A stretch of 64,000 bases of DNA from Micromonospora sp. NBC_00421 (GTDB taxonomy: Bacteria; Actinomycetota; Actinomycetes; Mycobacteriales; Micromonosporaceae): positions 2,387,501-2,451,500 of the forward strand of contig NZ_CP107929.1 of the NCBI RefSeq assembly GCF_036017915.1. Reading direction: 5' to 3'. How positions within the stretch are numbered: position 1 is the stretch's first letter; the number at the start of each line of letters is the position of its first letter. The position numbers and the translations under genes were made by a program. The notes under the pieces are model-generated. The model was not told the DNA's origin, searched no databases, and saw nothing but the letters and a program-made list of their open reading frames with translations. Positions 26,103-34,830 of this stretch are shown piece by piece.

Positions 26103-26675
26103 ATGACGGAGGAATCCACCCTGCACCTCACCGACCCCCGGGCGATGCGTGCGCTGGCCCACCCGACCCGCTTGCGGCTGCTCGGCGAGCTGCGCGTCGG
26201 GGGCCCACAGAGCGTCGGCATGCTCAGCGACGCCATCGACGAGGCGGTCGGCTCGGTCAGTTACCACCTCGGCAAACTGGCCCAGCACGGCTTCGTCGAG
26301 GAGGCCCCCGAGCACGCCCGCGACCGCCGCGAACGCTGGTGGCGCGCGGCACACACCCGGACGTCCTGGGAGCCGGTCGACGCGCTCGCCGACCCCGAGC
26401 GCCGGGCCGCCTCCGACCTGCTGCGCCGCGCGGTCCTCGACCGGTACGTGGAACGGCTCGGCCACTACCTCGACGTCGAGGCGACCCTCGACCCGCAGTG
26501 GGTGCGCGGCACCGCCAGCAGCGACTCCTGGCTGCACCTGACCAGCGACGAGCTGATCGAGCTGCGGGCCGACCTGGAGGCGCTGGCCGCCCGCTGGCGC
26601 GACCGCAGCGACCCGGCCCGGCCGGGGGCCGAGACCGTGACGTTGATGTTCCACGCCTTCCGGGATCCCCGGTGA
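26103..26675 (+). CDS. ArsR-type winged-helix regulator
   Basis: A 190-residue regulator. Residues about 10-80 form a winged helix of the ArsR/HTH_20 type (MRALAHPTRLRLLGEL, then SVSYHLGKLAQHGFVEEA). The remainder is an effector or dimer domain with RDRRERWWRAAHT and a helical C-terminus. No metal-binding cysteines are present, so it is not a metal sensor of the classical kind. Its TGA overlaps the GTG of the MFS gene (GTGA), a typical repressor-exporter pair. It probably represses the exporter until a compound is bound. Confidence 0.85.
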   Translation: MTEESTLHLTDPRAMRALAHPTRLRLLGELRVGGPQSVGMLSDAIDEAVGSVSYHLGKLAQHGFVEEAPEHARDRRERWWRAAHTRTSWEPVDALADPERRAASDLLRRAVLDRYVERLGHYLDVEATLDPQWVRGTASSDSWLHLTSDELIELRADLEALAARWRDRSDPARPGAETVTLMFHAFRDPR

Positions 26676-27937
26676 CGCCGCCGCGCCGCCGCGCCCCACT
26701 TGTCGGCCTGCTGGTCGGTCACACCGTCTCGCTCACCGGCAACATGCTCACCCTGATCGCGCTGCCGCTCTATGTGCTCGCCGAGACCGGATCGCCCGCC
26801 GCCACCGGCCTCACCGGCGCGGTCGTCACCGTGCCGGTGGTGCTCGGCGGGGCGCTCGGCGGGGTGCTGGTGGACCGGATCGGCTACCGGCGGGCCAGCG
26901 TCCTGGCCGATGTGGTGTCCGGGCTGACGGTCGCTGCCGTGCCGCTGCTCGACGCCACCATCGGCCTGCCGTTCTGGGCGCTGCTCGGGCTGGTCTTCGC
27001 CAGCGGCCTGCTCGACACCCCCGGACAGACCGCCCGCAACGCCCTGCTGCCGGAGGCGGCAACCGCCGCCGGGGTGCCGCTGGAACGGGCCGTCGGCTGG
27101 TACGAGGCCAGCGAGCGGGGCGCCCGGCTGATCGGCGCACCGGTGGCCGGCCTGCTCGTCGCTACCCTCGGCGCGCTCCCCGTGCTGGCCCTGGACGCCG
27201 CCACCTTCGCGGTCTCCGCGCTGGTCGTGGCGGTGCTGGTGCCCCGGTCGCTGCGTCCGGCCACGCCCGCCGACCCGGCCGGCGGCGGCTACTGGCGAGA
27301 ATTCGCCGCCGGGGTGCGGTTCCTGGCCCGGGAGCCGTTGCTGCGCGCGGTGGTGCTGCTGGTGCTGGTGACCAACTTCTTCGACGCCACCAAGAGCAAC
27401 GTGCTGTTGCCGGTGGTGGCCGCCCGGGAACTCGGCGGGCCCACCGCGTTCGGCCTGCTGGTCGGCGCGATGGGCGGCGGGGCGCTGGTCGGGTCGCTGG
27501 TGTTCAGCGCGGTCGGCCACCGGCTGCCCCGCCGGGCCACCTTCGTCACCGCCTTCGCCGTGGTCGGCGCGCCGCCGTTCTGGGCGCTGGCCGCCGCCCC
27601 GCCGCTGCCGTGGATCGTCGCGGTCTTCGTCGGGTCCGGCTTCGCCGCCGGCGCGATCAACCCGCTGATCGGCGCGGTGGAGCTGGAACGGGTGCCGGCC
27701 CACCTGCGGGCCCGGGTCTTCGGGGTGATCGGGGCCGGCTGCTGGGCCGGCATCCCGCTGGGCGCGCTCACCGCCGGGGTGGCCGCTGACCGGTTCGGCA
27801 CCACACCCACCCTGCTCACCGTCGGCTGCTGCTACCTGCTGGTGGTGCTCACCCCGCTACTCGGCGGCCCGTGGCGCACGCTGGACCGCCCGGGCGCCCC
27901 CGCCCACCCGGCACAGACCCCCACCCCGGCCGCATGA
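26672..27937 (+). CDS. MFS transporter
   Basis: A 421-residue major-facilitator protein with about 12 helices. The first is VGHTVSLTGNMLTLIALPLYVL. The loop 2-3 motif appears as GVLVDRIGYRRASVLADV, and FASGLLDTPGQTARNALLPE is typical of the enterobactin exporter/macrolide-efflux (EntS-like) branch. It probably exports a drug or siderophore-like molecule. GTG 26672 overlaps the ArsR stop, and the pair would be transcribed from the promoter at about 26060. Confidence 0.87.
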   Translation: MTPPRRRAPLVGLLVGHTVSLTGNMLTLIALPLYVLAETGSPAATGLTGAVVTVPVVLGGALGGVLVDRIGYRRASVLADVVSGLTVAAVPLLDATIGLPFWALLGLVFASGLLDTPGQTARNALLPEAATAAGVPLERAVGWYEASERGARLIGAPVAGLLVATLGALPVLALDAATFAVSALVVAVLVPRSLRPATPADPAGGGYWREFAAGVRFLAREPLLRAVVLLVLVTNFFDATKSNVLLPVVAARELGGPTAFGLLVGAMGGGALVGSLVFSAVGHRLPRRATFVTAFAVVGAPPFWALAAAPPLPWIVAVFVGSGFAAGAINPLIGAVELERVPAHLRARVFGVIGAGCWAGIPLGALTAGVAADRFGTTPTLLTVGCCYLLVVLTPLLGGPWRTLDRPGAPAHPAQTPTPAA

Positions 27938-27973
27938 CCAGCATCCGGCCAGGCCCCCGTGTTCCCGTTCTCG

Positions 27974-28053
27974 GTGATCAAGAGGTTTACGTCAGCTTCG
28001 ATCTTCAGATTGACGCAAACCTCTTGATCACTTGACGCAAACTCCTTGATCAC
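27974..28053. repeat. Intergenic inverted plus direct repeat
   Basis: GTGATCAAGAGGTTTACGTCA at 27974-27994 is mirrored by a 21-base copy (TGACGCAAACCTCTTGATCA plus C) at 28011-28031. A third copy lies directly behind at 28033-28053 with TC in place of CT. The first two would form a long stem over a 16-base loop. The low GC and 21-base unit look like a dispersed intergenic repeat or terminator cassette. Confidence 0.75.
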
Positions 28054-28216
28054 CGGGGGCGGGGCGGGAAGTGGAGGCGAGTGGGCACGACGCGTCTACC
28101 CGCGGGCGTGCCGGTCGTGGCACGGGTCGGAACCGCCCCGGGCGTCGAGGGTGAGGGGGGCCAGCCCGGGCGTCGGGTGTGACGCGGTCGCCTCGGGCGT
28201 CGGGCCGGCCCGAGGG

Positions 28217-28630
28217 TCAGTCGTGGCGCAGGTCGGCTTGGGCTGCGCGGAGCCGGTCGACGGCCGGGTCGGTGCCGGGTGGGACGCGCCGGTCGAGCTC
28301 GGCCCAGACCTCGGTCAGCGCGTCGGTCACGGCCCGCAGCTCGGCGGCGTGCCGGCGGGCGCCCTGCCGGTGCGACTCCTCCAACCGACGTGCCCAGCCG
28401 GCGGTCACCGTGGCGAGGCGTTCATCGTCGGCGCGGGCCTGGGCGGCGCTGCGGGCGGCGGGGGCCGGCACGATCGCGGCGACCGGCCGGGGGTCGCCGT
28501 CGCGGGTGACCAGGGTGACCGTGTCGGTCAACTCGGCCATCGCGATCAGCTGGGTCAGCCGGGTACGCAGCTCGCGCAGCGGCACGGATCGGGGTTGACC
28601 ACTGTGGTGGGACAGCGCGGGGGCAGCCAT
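28217..28630 (-). CDS. Phd-like antitoxin-type protein
   Basis: A 137-residue protein. Residues about 10-55 (VPLRELRTRLTQLIAMAELT, then TVTLVTRDGDPRPVAAIVPA) resemble the Phd/YefM N-terminal fold that binds DNA and begins many antitoxins. The rest is one long charged helix region (ARSAAQARADDERLATV to RAAQADLRHD). No toxin gene is adjacent, so it may be a stand-alone regulator. ATG 28630 is used; ATG 28669 would add 13 residues. Neither has a strong ribosome binding site. Confidence 0.6.
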   Translation of the reverse strand: MAAPALSHHSGQPRSVPLRELRTRLTQLIAMAELTDTVTLVTRDGDPRPVAAIVPAPAARSAAQARADDERLATVTAGWARRLEESHRQGARRHAAELRAVTDALTEVWAELDRRVPPGTDPAVDRLRAAQADLRHD

Positions 28631-28713
28631 GTCCCCATGGTCCGACCCGGGTACGACATTTATCGTCATGACGGTCCCGGGTGGGGCGGACGAGCCACCC
28701 CACCCGGATTCGT

Positions 28714-30450
28714 TCAGCTCGCCTGCAACGTCACGTCGTCGACGACGAAGCTGGTCTGCAGTGAGGCGTCCTCGGTGCCGGTGAACTTCAGGGTCACCGT
28801 CTGCCCGGCGTACGCGCCGACGTCGAACGAGCGCAGCGTGTAGCCGGTCGCCTTGTTGAGGTTCGAGTACGTCGCCAGCGTGGTGCTGCCGATCTGGACC
28901 ACCAGCTTGTCGTACGCGACGGTGGTGGTCCGCTCGGTGGTGTCGATGTGCAGGTAGAAGGCGAGGGCGTAGGAGGAGCAGCCGGCCGGCACGGTCACCG
29001 ACTGGGAGAGCGTGTCGGTGCTGGTGCTGCCGTTGCCGTTGAGCCACGCCTTGTAGGAGCCGGTGCGGGCCGGCTGGCTGGACGAGTTGGTGATGACCCC
29101 GGAGGTGGCCGTCCATACGGTGGCGCCGGACTCGAAGCCGCCGTTGCCGACGACCTGCCCGCCGGTGCAGCTACCGGTGCCGGTGACGGTGACGGTGTAG
29201 CTGGCCGTGCGGGTGGCCGAGCCGGTGCCGGTCACGGTGAGGGTGAAGCTGCCGAGGCTGGCGCTCGACGACGCGCTGACCGTCATGGTGGCCGAGCCGC
29301 CGGAGGTGACCGACGACGGGCTGAACGAGACGGTCACGCCGCTGGGCGCACCGGAGGCCGACAGGGCGACGGTCTGGGCGCTGCCGCTGGTGGTGGCGGT
29401 GCTGACCGTGGCGGTGGTGGAGCCGCCCCGGACCACACCGCCGGCGGTCGGACTGACCGCGACGGAGAAGTCGTTGGTCGGGGTGCCGCCGCCGACCGCC
29501 AGATCCCAGATGGCGTACGCGACGCCGTCGGCGCTGCGGTTGAGCCCGGTGGCGTTGACGTTGTTGGTGGTGTCGCAGGACGAGTGGTAGCACGGGTCGT
29601 ACGCGGCGTTGGCGGTGCCGCCCCACTTGCTGGCCTGGGAGCTGGTCTTGCGGGCGCTGGCCCCCATCGCGTAACCCGAGGTCGGGATGCCGGCCTGCTG
29701 GAAGGAATAGTCGTCGGAGCGGCCCTGGCCCTCGACGTTCTCCTCCGGCGACAGCCCGAGCGAGTCCCAGTACGCCTTCAGCGGCGCCGAGGTGGTGGAG
29801 GTGAGCCGGTTGATGAAGTAGCCGCCGTTGGTGGAGGAGACCATGTCGAAGTTGTAGTACCCCTTGATGTAGCCCTTCTGGGCGGTGGTCAGGGAGTTGA
29901 CATAGAACTTCGAGCCCTGCAGGCCCTGCTCCTCACCGTTCCACCAGGCGAACCGGACCCGCTTGGTCATGGTCGGGTTCTGCTGGGCGAGCACCAGGGC
30001 GTTCTCCAGCAGCACCGACGAGCCGGAGCCGTTGTCGTTGATGCCCGGACCGGCGGCGACCCCGTCGAGGTGCGCACCGAACATGACGACGTCGGTGGTC
30101 GGGCCCTGCGGCCACTCGGCGATCACGTTGTTGCCCTGGTAGGTGCAGCTGGTGCAGGTCTGCTCGGTGACCGTGTAGCCGGCGGCCTGGAGCTTGGACT
30201 TCACGTAGGCGACCGAGGCGGTGTAGCCCGCCGAGCCGGCGCGCCGGTTGCCGCCGTTGCTGGTGGCGATGCTCTGCAACTGGGCCAGGTGCGCCTGGAC
30301 GTTGCTGACCTGGACGTCCGGCGCGGCGAGCGCGGCGACGGCCGGCGCGGCGGTGGCCGGCCGGGCGGTCGTGGTGGCCGAGGCCGGTGGCGCGGCCAGG
30401 GCGAGCGTCACCGCGGTGACGGCGGCGATCGCCAGGGTTCTGCGCTTCAT
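28714..30450 (-). CDS. Secreted M28 zinc aminopeptidase
   Basis: A 578-residue exported aminopeptidase like the Streptomyces griseus enzyme. The signal peptide is [20 protein letters not shown]. The M28 domain carries its two-zinc site: [27 protein letters not shown] with the catalytic Glu pair, YYNFDMVSS and [12 protein letters not shown]. An Ig-like domain (about residues 330-425, [13 protein letters not shown] onward) follows. The final about 145 residues closely match the C-terminal domain of the M4 protease at 16613 ([12 protein letters not shown] to TSFVVDD). It releases N-terminal residues from peptides outside the cell. ATG 30450 has AGGAG upstream. Confidence 0.92.
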   Translation of the reverse strand: MKRRTLAIAAVTAVTLALAAPPASATTTARPATAAPAVAALAAPDVQVSNVQAHLAQLQSIATSNGGNRRAGSAGYTASVAYVKSKLQAAGYTVTEQTCTSCTYQGNNVIAEWPQGPTTDVVMFGAHLDGVAAGPGINDNGSGSSVLLENALVLAQQNPTMTKRVRFAWWNGEEQGLQGSKFYVNSLTTAQKGYIKGYYNFDMVSSTNGGYFINRLTSTTSAPLKAYWDSLGLSPEENVEGQGRSDDYSFQQAGIPTSGYAMGASARKTSSQASKWGGTANAAYDPCYHSSCDTTNNVNATGLNRSADGVAYAIWDLAVGGGTPTNDFSVAVSPTAGGVVRGGSTTATVSTATTSGSAQTVALSASGAPSGVTVSFSPSSVTSGGSATMTVSASSSASLGSFTLTVTGTGSATRTASYTVTVTGTGSCTGGQVVGNGGFESGATVWTATSGVITNSSSQPARTGSYKAWLNGNGSTSTDTLSQSVTVPAGCSSYALAFYLHIDTTERTTTVAYDKLVVQIGSTTLATYSNLNKATGYTLRSFDVGAYAGQTVTLKFTGTEDASLQTSFVVDDVTLQAS

Positions 30451-30535
30451 ACGAGCTCCTCATGGGGGTCGGCGGGGCATCCGCCCAGGCGTCACCGTCC
30501 CGTCTGTCGGAGGTGACCGGGGGTGGACGGGAGAC

Positions 30536-30560
30536 CCGCGATCCGGGGGTGGGATCGCGG
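30536..30560. other. Hairpin between divergent genes
   Basis: CCGCGATCC and GGATCGCGG pair perfectly (9 bp) around a 7-base loop, about 86 bases upstream of the aminopeptidase ATG. It could form in the leader of either divergent transcript. Confidence 0.4.
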
Positions 30561-30698
30561 CGGAAACGCCAGGGAAGCAAACACTGACATGTATCAATCT
30601 GCTGGTCAATCCGTCGGACGGTGTCACATTCGCGGGCACCGCAGGGCGCGGCGTCGGGAAGCGGTCACGACAGCCTCGGCGCGGGGTGTAGACAACGC

Positions 30699-30720
30699 AT
30701 GTATACGCGGTGTGTATAGT
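30699..30720 (+). promoter_or_regulatory. PadR-operon promoter/operator
   Basis: An AT-rich patch in GC-rich surroundings: ATGTATAC followed by TGTGTATAGT, i.e. repeated TGTATA elements, with TATAGT at 30715-30720 as a good minus-10. The PadR ATG is only 8 bases further on, so the transcript may be almost leaderless. The repeats are likely the PadR binding site. Confidence 0.5.
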
Positions 30721-30727
30721 GCTCCGC

Positions 30728-31252
30728 ATGTCCATCGGCCAGACCTTTCTCGGCCTGCTGGAGGCGACCCCCCGGCACGGCTACGACATCAAACGGCGCT
30801 ACGACGAACACTTCGGCCACGCCCGCCCGGTCGCCTACGGCCAGGTCTACGCGACCCTGTCCCGGCTGCTGCGCGGCGGCCTCGTCGAGGTGGAGGCGGT
30901 CGAGCCCGGCGAGGGCCCCGACCGCAAGCGGTACGCCATCACCGAGGCCGGCGTCACCGACGTGGCGCGGTGGCTGGCCCGCCCCGAGCCGCCCGAGCCC
31001 TACCTGCAGAGCGTCCTCTACACCAAGGTGGTGCTCGCCCTGCTCACCGGCCGTCAGGCGGCCGAACTGCTCGACGTGCAGCGCGCCGAGCACCTGCGGC
31101 TGATGCGGGACCTGACCCGCCGCAAGCGCGACGGCGACCTCGCCGAGCAGTTGATCTGCGACCACGCGCTGTTCCACCTGGAGGCCGACCTGCGCTGGCT
31201 CGAACTCACCACCGCCCGCCTCGACGAGCTGGCCGCGCAGGTGCGCCGGTGA
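30728..31252 (+). CDS. PadR-family transcriptional regulator
   Basis: A 174-residue PadR protein. The winged helix covers residues about 1-85 (FLGLLEATPRHGYDIKRRYD, VAYGQVYATLSRLLRGGLVE, KRYAITEAG). The C-terminal Vir_Act-alpha-4-type helices (LQSVLYTKVVLALLTG onward) form the dimer. Its stop overlaps the start of the ABC ATPase gene (GTGA). PadR regulators commonly control the efflux system encoded just downstream, so it should repress this operon and itself. Confidence 0.9.
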   Translation: MSIGQTFLGLLEATPRHGYDIKRRYDEHFGHARPVAYGQVYATLSRLLRGGLVEVEAVEPGEGPDRKRYAITEAGVTDVARWLARPEPPEPYLQSVLYTKVVLALLTGRQAAELLDVQRAEHLRLMRDLTRRKRDGDLAEQLICDHALFHLEADLRWLELTTARLDELAAQVRR

Positions 31253-31929
31253 GCGCGCCGCTGCTGGCCGCCGAGGGCCTGCACCGCCGCTTCGGCGAGA
31301 CGGTGGCACTGGTCGACGCCGCGCTGCGCATCGACGAGGGCGAGGTGGTCGCGGTGCTCGGGTCGTCCGGCTCCGGCAAGTCCACCCTGCTGCACTGCCT
31401 GGCCGGGATCGTCCGCCCCGACCGGGGCCGGGTCGTCTTCGACGGCCAGGACCTGGTGACGATGAGCGACGCCCGGCGCAGCGCCCTGCGCCGGGAGGCC
31501 TTCGGGTTCGTCTTCCAGTTCGGCCAGTTGGTGCCCGAGCTGACCTGCCTGGAGAACATCGCCCTGCCGCTGCGGCTGGCCCGGGTCCCCCGGCGTGCGG
31601 CCGAACAGCGGGCCGGGCAGTGGCTGGAACGGCTGGAGGTGACCGACGTCGGCGGCAAGCGCCCCGGCGAAGTCTCCGGCGGCCAGGGGCAGCGCGTCGC
31701 GGTGGCCCGCGCGCTGGTCACCCGCCCCCGGGTGATCTTCGCAGACGAGCCGACCGGCGCGCTCGACTCACTCAACGGCGAACGGGTGATGCGGCTGCTC
31801 ACCGAGGCCGCCCGGGACACCGGGGCGGCGGTGGTGCTGGTCACCCACGAGGCACGGGTGGCGGCGTACTCCGACCGGGAGGTCGTGGTGCGCGACGGGC
31901 GTACCCGGAATCTGGAGGTGGCGGCGTGA
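31249..31929 (+). CDS. ABC transporter ATP-binding protein (LolD/MacB type)
   Basis: A 226-residue ATPase. Walker A is VLGSSGSGKSTLLH, the signature VSGGQGQRVAVARAL, Walker B RVIFADEPTGALDS, and the H-loop LVTHEAR. The sequence belongs to the MacB/LolD group that pairs with FtsX-like permeases. GTG 31249 and the stop at 31929 both overlap the neighbouring genes by 4 bases, so regulator, ATPase and permease are one translational unit. It powers export or mechanotransmission at the membrane. Confidence 0.93.
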   Translation: MSAPLLAAEGLHRRFGETVALVDAALRIDEGEVVAVLGSSGSGKSTLLHCLAGIVRPDRGRVVFDGQDLVTMSDARRSALRREAFGFVFQFGQLVPELTCLENIALPLRLARVPRRAAEQRAGQWLERLEVTDVGGKRPGEVSGGQGQRVAVARALVTRPRVIFADEPTGALDSLNGERVMRLLTEAARDTGAAVVLVTHEARVAAYSDREVVVRDGRTRNLEVAA

Positions 31930-34205
31930 GAGGCCGGGGCGCGGTCGCGGACCTGGTGATGGGCGCCCGGATGGCCGTCACCGGTGGCCGGGAGGGCTGG
32001 ACCCGGGCGCTGCTCACCGCCGTCGGCGTCGGTATCGGGGTGGCCATGCTGCTGCTCGCCACCGCCGTGCCGGGGGCGCTGGACGCCCGGCAGGCGCGCG
32101 GCGACGCCCGCGACGACCTGCGGATGGGCGAACAGGTCGCGGCCGGTCCCGGCACCCTGCTGGTCCACCCGGTGGACACCGAGTTCCGGGGCCGGCCGGT
32201 CCGGGGCCGGCTGGTCCGGCCGGAGGGGCCGGCCGCCCCCGTCCCGCCGGGGCTGACCGCCCTGCCCGGCCCCGGCGAGGCGGTCGTCTCCCCCGCCCTG
32301 CGCCGGCTGCTCGACTCCCCCGCCGGCCCGTTGTTCGCCCCCCGCCTCGGCGGCGCGCGGGTCACCGGCACCATCGCCGACGCGGGCCTCGCCGGCCCCC
32401 ACGAGCTGGCCTACTACCAGGGCGACGACCGGCTGACCGACGCGCACGGGGCGACCCGGCTGGACAGGTTCGGCGGCGGGCTGCCCGGCGAGGGTCTCGG
32501 CCCGGTGCTGATGCTGCTGGTGGCGGTCATCTTCGTGGTGCTGCTGCTGCCCATCGCGGTGTTCCTCGGCTCCGCCGTGCGCTACGGCGGCGAACGCCGG
32601 GACCGCCGGCTGGCGGCGCTGCGCCTGGTCGGCGCGGACACCACCATGGTCCGGCGGATCGCCGCCGGGGAGGCCGCGGCCGGCGCGCTGCTCGGCGTCG
32701 CCGTCGGCATCGGGTTCCTGCTCGCCGGCCGCCAACTGGTCCCGCTGGTCACCCTCTACGACATCAGTGTGTACGCCTCGGACATCCGGCCGCCCGTCGT
32801 GCTGCTGCTGGCCGTCGTGCTGGCCGTGCCGGCGCTGGCCGTGCTGGTGGCGATGCTGGCGCTGCGGGCGGTGGTGGTCGAGCCGCTCGGGGTGACCCGA
32901 CGCGGCACCCCGGTCCGCCGCCGGCTCTGGTGGCGGCTGCTGCTGCCCGCCGCCGGCCTGGCCCTGCTCCTGCCCGTGGCCGGTCTGCGCGACTCCGACG
33001 GCGGGGTCACCCGGTGGCTGGTGCCGGCCGGGGCGGTGCTGCTGCTGACCGGCACGGTCACCCTGCTGCCCTGGCTGACCGACCTGCTGGTCCGGCGGCT
33101 ACGCGGCGGCCCGGTGCCCTGGCAGCTCGCGGTACGCCGGGTGCAGCTGGACAGCGCCACCGCCGCACGGCTGGTCAACGGCATCGCCGTGGCCGTCGCG
33201 GGCACCATCGGCCTGCAGATGCTCTTCGCCGGGATCGCCGGGGACTTCACCACCGCCAGTGGGCAGGACACCTCCCGGGCGCAAGTGCAGGTGCAGTTCC
33301 GCGACCAGCCCGACCTGGCCCGGGTGCTGCGGCAGCTCGGCGGGGCCGAGGGGGTGACCGCCGCAACCGGCACCCTCAGCACCGGGGCCAACGTCGGCTC
33401 GCCGGACGGCCCACCGGTGGAGATCCGGATCGGCGACTGCGCCGCGCTGGCCGAGTTCGCCCGCCTCGACCGGTGCGTGGACGGGGACACCTTCCTGGCG
33501 TCCAATCCGGGCGACCCGGTGGCTGTCCCCGCCGGCGCGATGCTGACCGTCGAGGACGGGTCGCGGTGGCGGGTGCCCACGACGGCGCGTGCCGCGCAGG
33601 CCCGACCCGACCCGGCCGGCTGGATGCAGAACGGGGCGCTGGTCACCCCCGGCGCGGTCGCCGGCCGGACCCTCGGTCCGCTGCGGTCGACCGTCTACCT
33701 CCAGCTCGACCCGGCCGCCTCCGACGCGGTCGAACACGTCCGCAACGCCACCGCCGCGATCGACCTGACCACGTCCGTCTCCGTGCTGTCCCCGACCATC
33801 GAGTCGCCCAAGTTCGCCGACATCCGGCGCGGCCTGGCCATCGGCACGGTCGTCACCCTGGTGCTGATCGCCACCAGCATGCTGGTCGGCACGCTGGAGC
33901 AGCTGCGGGAACGCCGCCGCCTGCTGGCCATGCTGGTGGCGGTGGGCACCCGACGCAGCACCCTCGGCTGGTCCGTGCTCTGGCAGACCGCCCTGCCGGT
34001 CGGGGTCGGGCTGGTGTTGGCGGTCGGCTTCGGGCTCGGCCTCGGCGCTGCCCTGCTGCGGATGGTGCAGGCCCCGGTCTCGATCGCCTGGCCGGTGGTC
34101 GGCTTCTCCGTCGGGCTCGGCGCGCTGACCGTCCTGGCGGTGACCGGGTTGAGCCTGCCCCTGCTGTGGCGACTCACCCGCGCTGACGGGCTGCGCACCG
34201 AGTGA
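31926..34205 (+). CDS. FtsX-like ABC transporter permease
   Basis: A 759-residue permease. One N-terminal helix (LLTAVGVGIGVAMLLLATAV) is followed by an extracytoplasmic domain. A first FtsX unit of three or more helices lies near residues 190-320 (GPVLMLLVAVIFVVLLLPIA), a central part near 330-400, a second external domain, and a last FtsX unit near 630-755 (GTVVTLVLIATSMLVG). This two-unit layout is usual for actinobacterial FtsX-type exporters for peptides, lipids or antibiotics. The substrate is unknown. It ends the PadR-controlled operon, and a strong hairpin overlaps the stop. Confidence 0.9.
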   Translation: MRGRGAVADLVMGARMAVTGGREGWTRALLTAVGVGIGVAMLLLATAVPGALDARQARGDARDDLRMGEQVAAGPGTLLVHPVDTEFRGRPVRGRLVRPEGPAAPVPPGLTALPGPGEAVVSPALRRLLDSPAGPLFAPRLGGARVTGTIADAGLAGPHELAYYQGDDRLTDAHGATRLDRFGGGLPGEGLGPVLMLLVAVIFVVLLLPIAVFLGSAVRYGGERRDRRLAALRLVGADTTMVRRIAAGEAAAGALLGVAVGIGFLLAGRQLVPLVTLYDISVYASDIRPPVVLLLAVVLAVPALAVLVAMLALRAVVVEPLGVTRRGTPVRRRLWWRLLLPAAGLALLLPVAGLRDSDGGVTRWLVPAGAVLLLTGTVTLLPWLTDLLVRRLRGGPVPWQLAVRRVQLDSATAARLVNGIAVAVAGTIGLQMLFAGIAGDFTTASGQDTSRAQVQVQFRDQPDLARVLRQLGGAEGVTAATGTLSTGANVGSPDGPPVEIRIGDCAALAEFARLDRCVDGDTFLASNPGDPVAVPAGAMLTVEDGSRWRVPTTARAAQARPDPAGWMQNGALVTPGAVAGRTLGPLRSTVYLQLDPAASDAVEHVRNATAAIDLTTSVSVLSPTIESPKFADIRRGLAIGTVVTLVLIATSMLVGTLEQLRERRRLLAMLVAVGTRRSTLGWSVLWQTALPVGVGLVLAVGFGLGLGAALLRMVQAPVSIAWPVVGFSVGLGALTVLAVTGLSLPLLWRLTRADGLRTE

Positions 34206-34253
34206 CCGGCCGGTCCGGGGCCACCGTCCACCGGCGGTCCCGGACCGGGTCAC
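34203..34253. terminator. Terminator between FtsX and VOC genes
   Basis: GGTCCGGG (34212-34219) pairs with CCCGGACC (34239-34246), extended outward by GTGACC with GGTCAC. It lies between convergent genes and probably serves both. Confidence 0.6.
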
Positions 34254-34258
34254 GGAGG

Positions 34259-34720
34259 TCAGCCGGCGTACGGGGTGGCGACGTCGAGGATCCAGGTGAC
34301 GCCGAACCGGTCGGTGAGCATCCCGAAGCCCGGTGCCCACGGCGACGGGCCGTACTTCTCGATCAGATCGGCACCGTCGGCGAGCTTGTCCCACAACGCG
34401 CCGACCTCCTCGGCGGTGTCACCACGGACGGAGACGAAGAACCGCTCGCCGGTCAGCGTCATGCCGTTCTCGCGGGTGGTGGCGGCCGGCGCGGGCGCAT
34501 CGGGGGCCTGGCCGGGCACGTCGTAGGCCATGACGGCGAAGCCGTTGTCGGCCGTGACCTGGCCGAAGACGACCCTGTCGGCGTCCGGCAGGTCCTTCGG
34601 CATCCCCAGGTCGCCGTAGCTGACGACGGTGCAGCGGCCACCGAACACGGACCGGTAGAACTCCAACGCCGCGCGGGCGTCACCCCGGAAGTTGAGGTGC
34701 GTGGTGGCGGAGATGGCCAT
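34259..34720 (-). CDS. VOC-family (PhnB-like) protein
   Basis: A 153-residue glyoxalase-fold protein of the PhnB/3-demethylubiquinone-like group: HLNFRGDARAALEFYRSVFG, then LADGADLIEKYGPSPWAPGF and GMLTDRFGVTWILDVA. These are small dimeric proteins, often with unknown substrates. ATG 34720 with AAGGAG upstream is clear. It is divergent from the WYL regulator, and the palindrome between them suggests it is a target of that regulator. Confidence 0.88.
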   Translation of the reverse strand: MAISATTHLNFRGDARAALEFYRSVFGGRCTVVSYGDLGMPKDLPDADRVVFGQVTADNGFAVMAYDVPGQAPDAPAPAATTRENGMTLTGERFFVSVRGDTAEEVGALWDKLADGADLIEKYGPSPWAPGFGMLTDRFGVTWILDVATPYAG

Positions 34721-34786
34721 GGTCGACTCCTTGCTGATGGTGCTCGACGCCCGGAAGTGGGCTGGTCAGGAGCAAGATTCGCAGCA

Positions 34787-34811
34787 GTAGGTGCCAGGGT
34801 GTGGCACCTAC
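34787..34811. promoter_or_regulatory. 25-bp perfect inverted repeat between VOC and WYL genes
   Basis: GTAGGTGCCA and TGGCACCTAC are perfect 10-bp arms around GGGTG, 20 bases before the WYL ATG and 67 bases before the VOC start. Placement and symmetry are those of an operator for the WYL/HTH_11 protein, which would control both divergent genes. Confidence 0.65.
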
Positions 34812-34830
34812 TCCGGGCAGAATCAGACTC

